A DNA stretch of 64,000 bases, taken from the NCBI RefSeq assembly GCF_020320395.1, contig NZ_JAEDAH010000088.1, positions 1 through 64,000 on the forward strand, in the 5' to 3' direction. A program made the position numbers and the translations under genes. This stretch comes from Thalassolituus marinus. Its GTDB lineage: Bacteria; Pseudomonadota; Gammaproteobacteria; Pseudomonadales; Oceanobacteraceae. Under the pieces are notes generated by a model. That model did not search any database, was not told the DNA's origin, and worked only from the letters and a program-made list of their open reading frames with translations. This document shows positions 62,880-64,000 of the stretch, one piece after another; the first letter of the stretch is position 1, and the number at the start of each line of letters is the position of its first letter.

Positions 62880-64000
62880 ATGAGCAATATCCCTGTTGCT
62901 AAGACCAAAACGTTTGAATTCGGCGGTCAGACCGTCACTCTGGAAACTGGCCGTATCGCCCGTCAGGCCGACGGTGCTGTGCTGGCTACTATCGGTAAAA
63001 CTCAGGTTCTGGCGACTGTTGTAGCCGCTAAAACCACCAAGCCTGGTCAGGACTTCTTCCCGCTGTCCGTTCACTACCAGGAAAAAATGTACGCTGCAGG
63101 CCGTATCCCGGGTGGTTACCTGAAGCGTGAAGGTCGTCCTTCTGAAAAAGAAACCCTGACTTCCCGTCTGATCGACCGTCCTATCCGTCCTCTGTTCCCG
63201 GAAGGCTTCCTGAACGAAGTTCAGGTGATTCCTACTGTTATGGCATCTGAGAAAGGCGTTGATCCTGATATCTGTGCCATGATCGCTGTATCTGCAGCGC
63301 TGGCAGTATCTGGTGTTCCTTTCAACGGTCCTATCGGTGCAGCCCGTGTTGGTTTCACTGACGACGACGGTTACATGCTGAACCCAACCGATGCTCAGCT
63401 GGCTGATTCTCTGCTGGACATGGTAGTTGCCGGTACTAAAGACGCGGTTCTGATGGTTGAATCTGAAGCCGACGAACTGACCGAAGACGAAATGCTGGGT
63501 GCGGTTCTGTTCGCACACAAAGGTTTCCAGAGCGCGATCACTGCCATCAATGAGTGGACTGCTGAGCTGGGTGTACAGCGTTGGGACTGGACTGCGCCAG
63601 AGCAGAACAAGCCTCTGTACGAAGCAGTAAAAGCTGAAACTGCTGCTGCAATCGGCGACGCGTACACCATCTCTGACAAGATGGCTCGTTACGGCAAGCT
63701 GGACGAAATCAAAGCTGCTGCTGTTGAAAAACTGGTCGCTGCTGAAGGCGAAGAAGGCTTCAGCAAAGACGAAGTTGTCGACATGATCGGTGAACTGAAG
63801 TATGAAGTAGTACGTCAGCGCGTAATCGACGGTGCTCCACGTATCGACGGTCGTGACAACGACACCGTACGTCCTCTGACCATCGAAACCGGTGTACTGA
63901 AGACCACTCACGGTTCTGCGATCTTCACCCGTGGTGAAACTCAGGCCATCGTTGCGACCACACTGGGTTCTGCCCGTGACGCACAGATGATCGACTTCCT
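62880..64000 (+). CDS. pnp: Polyribonucleotide nucleotidyltransferase PNPase (5' part)
   Basis: 3'-5' phosphorolytic exoribonuclease of the RNA degradosome. The window ends inside the gene after about 373 codons (full length is about 700). Visible: the first RNase PH domain ([46 protein letters not shown], then [52 protein letters not shown]), the helical linker, and the start of the second RNase PH domain ([38 protein letters not shown]). ATG at 62880 with AAGGAAA upstream. Confidence 0.97.
   Translation, partial: MSNIPVAKTKTFEFGGQTVTLETGRIARQADGAVLATIGKTQVLATVVAAKTTKPGQDFFPLSVHYQEKMYAAGRIPGGYLKREGRPSEKETLTSRLIDRPIRPLFPEGFLNEVQVIPTVMASEKGVDPDICAMIAVSAALAVSGVPFNGPIGAARVGFTDDDGYMLNPTDAQLADSLLDMVVAGTKDAVLMVESEADELTEDEMLGAVLFAHKGFQSAITAINEWTAELGVQRWDWTAPEQNKPLYEAVKAETAAAIGDAYTISDKMARYGKLDEIKAAAVEKLVAAEGEEGFSKDEVVDMIGELKYEVVRQRVIDGAPRIDGRDNDTVRPLTIETGVLKTTHGSAIFTRGETQAIVATTLGSARDAQMIDF

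Overview
The window looks like a chromosomal segment of a marine gammaproteobacterium. The right half carries, in this order, smpB, ratA, rnfH, bamE, fur, recN, grpE-dnaK-dnaJ, dapB, carAB, greA, yhbY, rlmE, ftsH, folP, glmM, tpiA, secG, tRNA-Leu, rimP, nusA, infB, rbfA, truB, rpsO and pnp. This is the order found in Pseudomonas and its relatives. The extra genes set into it (a LuxR/HapR-type TetR regulator between dapB and carA, and a thioesterase/fabA/KAS III group after greA) fit an Oceanospirillales-like host such as Thalassolituus or Oceanobacter. That assignment is inference from order and protein sequence, not from a search.

Region 1 (1-12.0 kb, all minus strand) is a sensing, uptake and catabolic block. 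It holds a FAD flavoprotein, a ThDP enzyme of the acetolactate synthase/benzoylformate decarboxylase superfamily, a double-Cache hybrid histidine kinase with its OmpR-type response regulator, and a complete five-gene branched-chain-amino-acid-type ABC importer (livG-livF-binding protein-livH-livM). The likely logic is that the Cache kinase senses a small organic ligand, the regulator switches on the importer, and the two enzymes process the imported compound. The substrate cannot be read from the sequence.

Region 2 (about 12.0-29.5 kb) is an accessory defence island against the 3' end of ssrA. From left to right it holds a Cys-rich small protein and a GRDP/DUF1399-like protein; a helical protein of unknown function; a 46-residue Asn/Lys-rich protein; a lone ThsB-like TIR protein; a tightly packed five-gene operon (excisionase-type HTH, SNF2 helicase, DUF262-DUF1524 GmrSD-like nuclease, very long type III Mod, type III Res); a small unknown protein; an IS3-family element; a truncated third gene of a higBA toxin-antitoxin operon; a 53-residue HTH protein; and three ~150-bp tandem repeats that each start with a piece of the ssrA 3' end. 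A 19-bp exact copy of the ssrA end at 29092-29110 looks like an attachment site. No integrase is visible.

Region 3 (29.5-64 kb) is the core housekeeping block. It contains ssrA/smpB trans-translation, heat-shock chaperones behind a clear sigma-32 promoter, recN behind tandem LexA boxes, carAB behind an attenuator-like leader, fatty-acid synthesis genes, ftsH, and the transcription/translation operon from rimP to pnp. The window ends inside pnp.

The most interesting parts are the five-gene composite restriction operon, whose methyltransferase has an AT-rich swapped core; a shared tandem operator upstream of two unknown genes; and the ssrA-anchored repeat structure.
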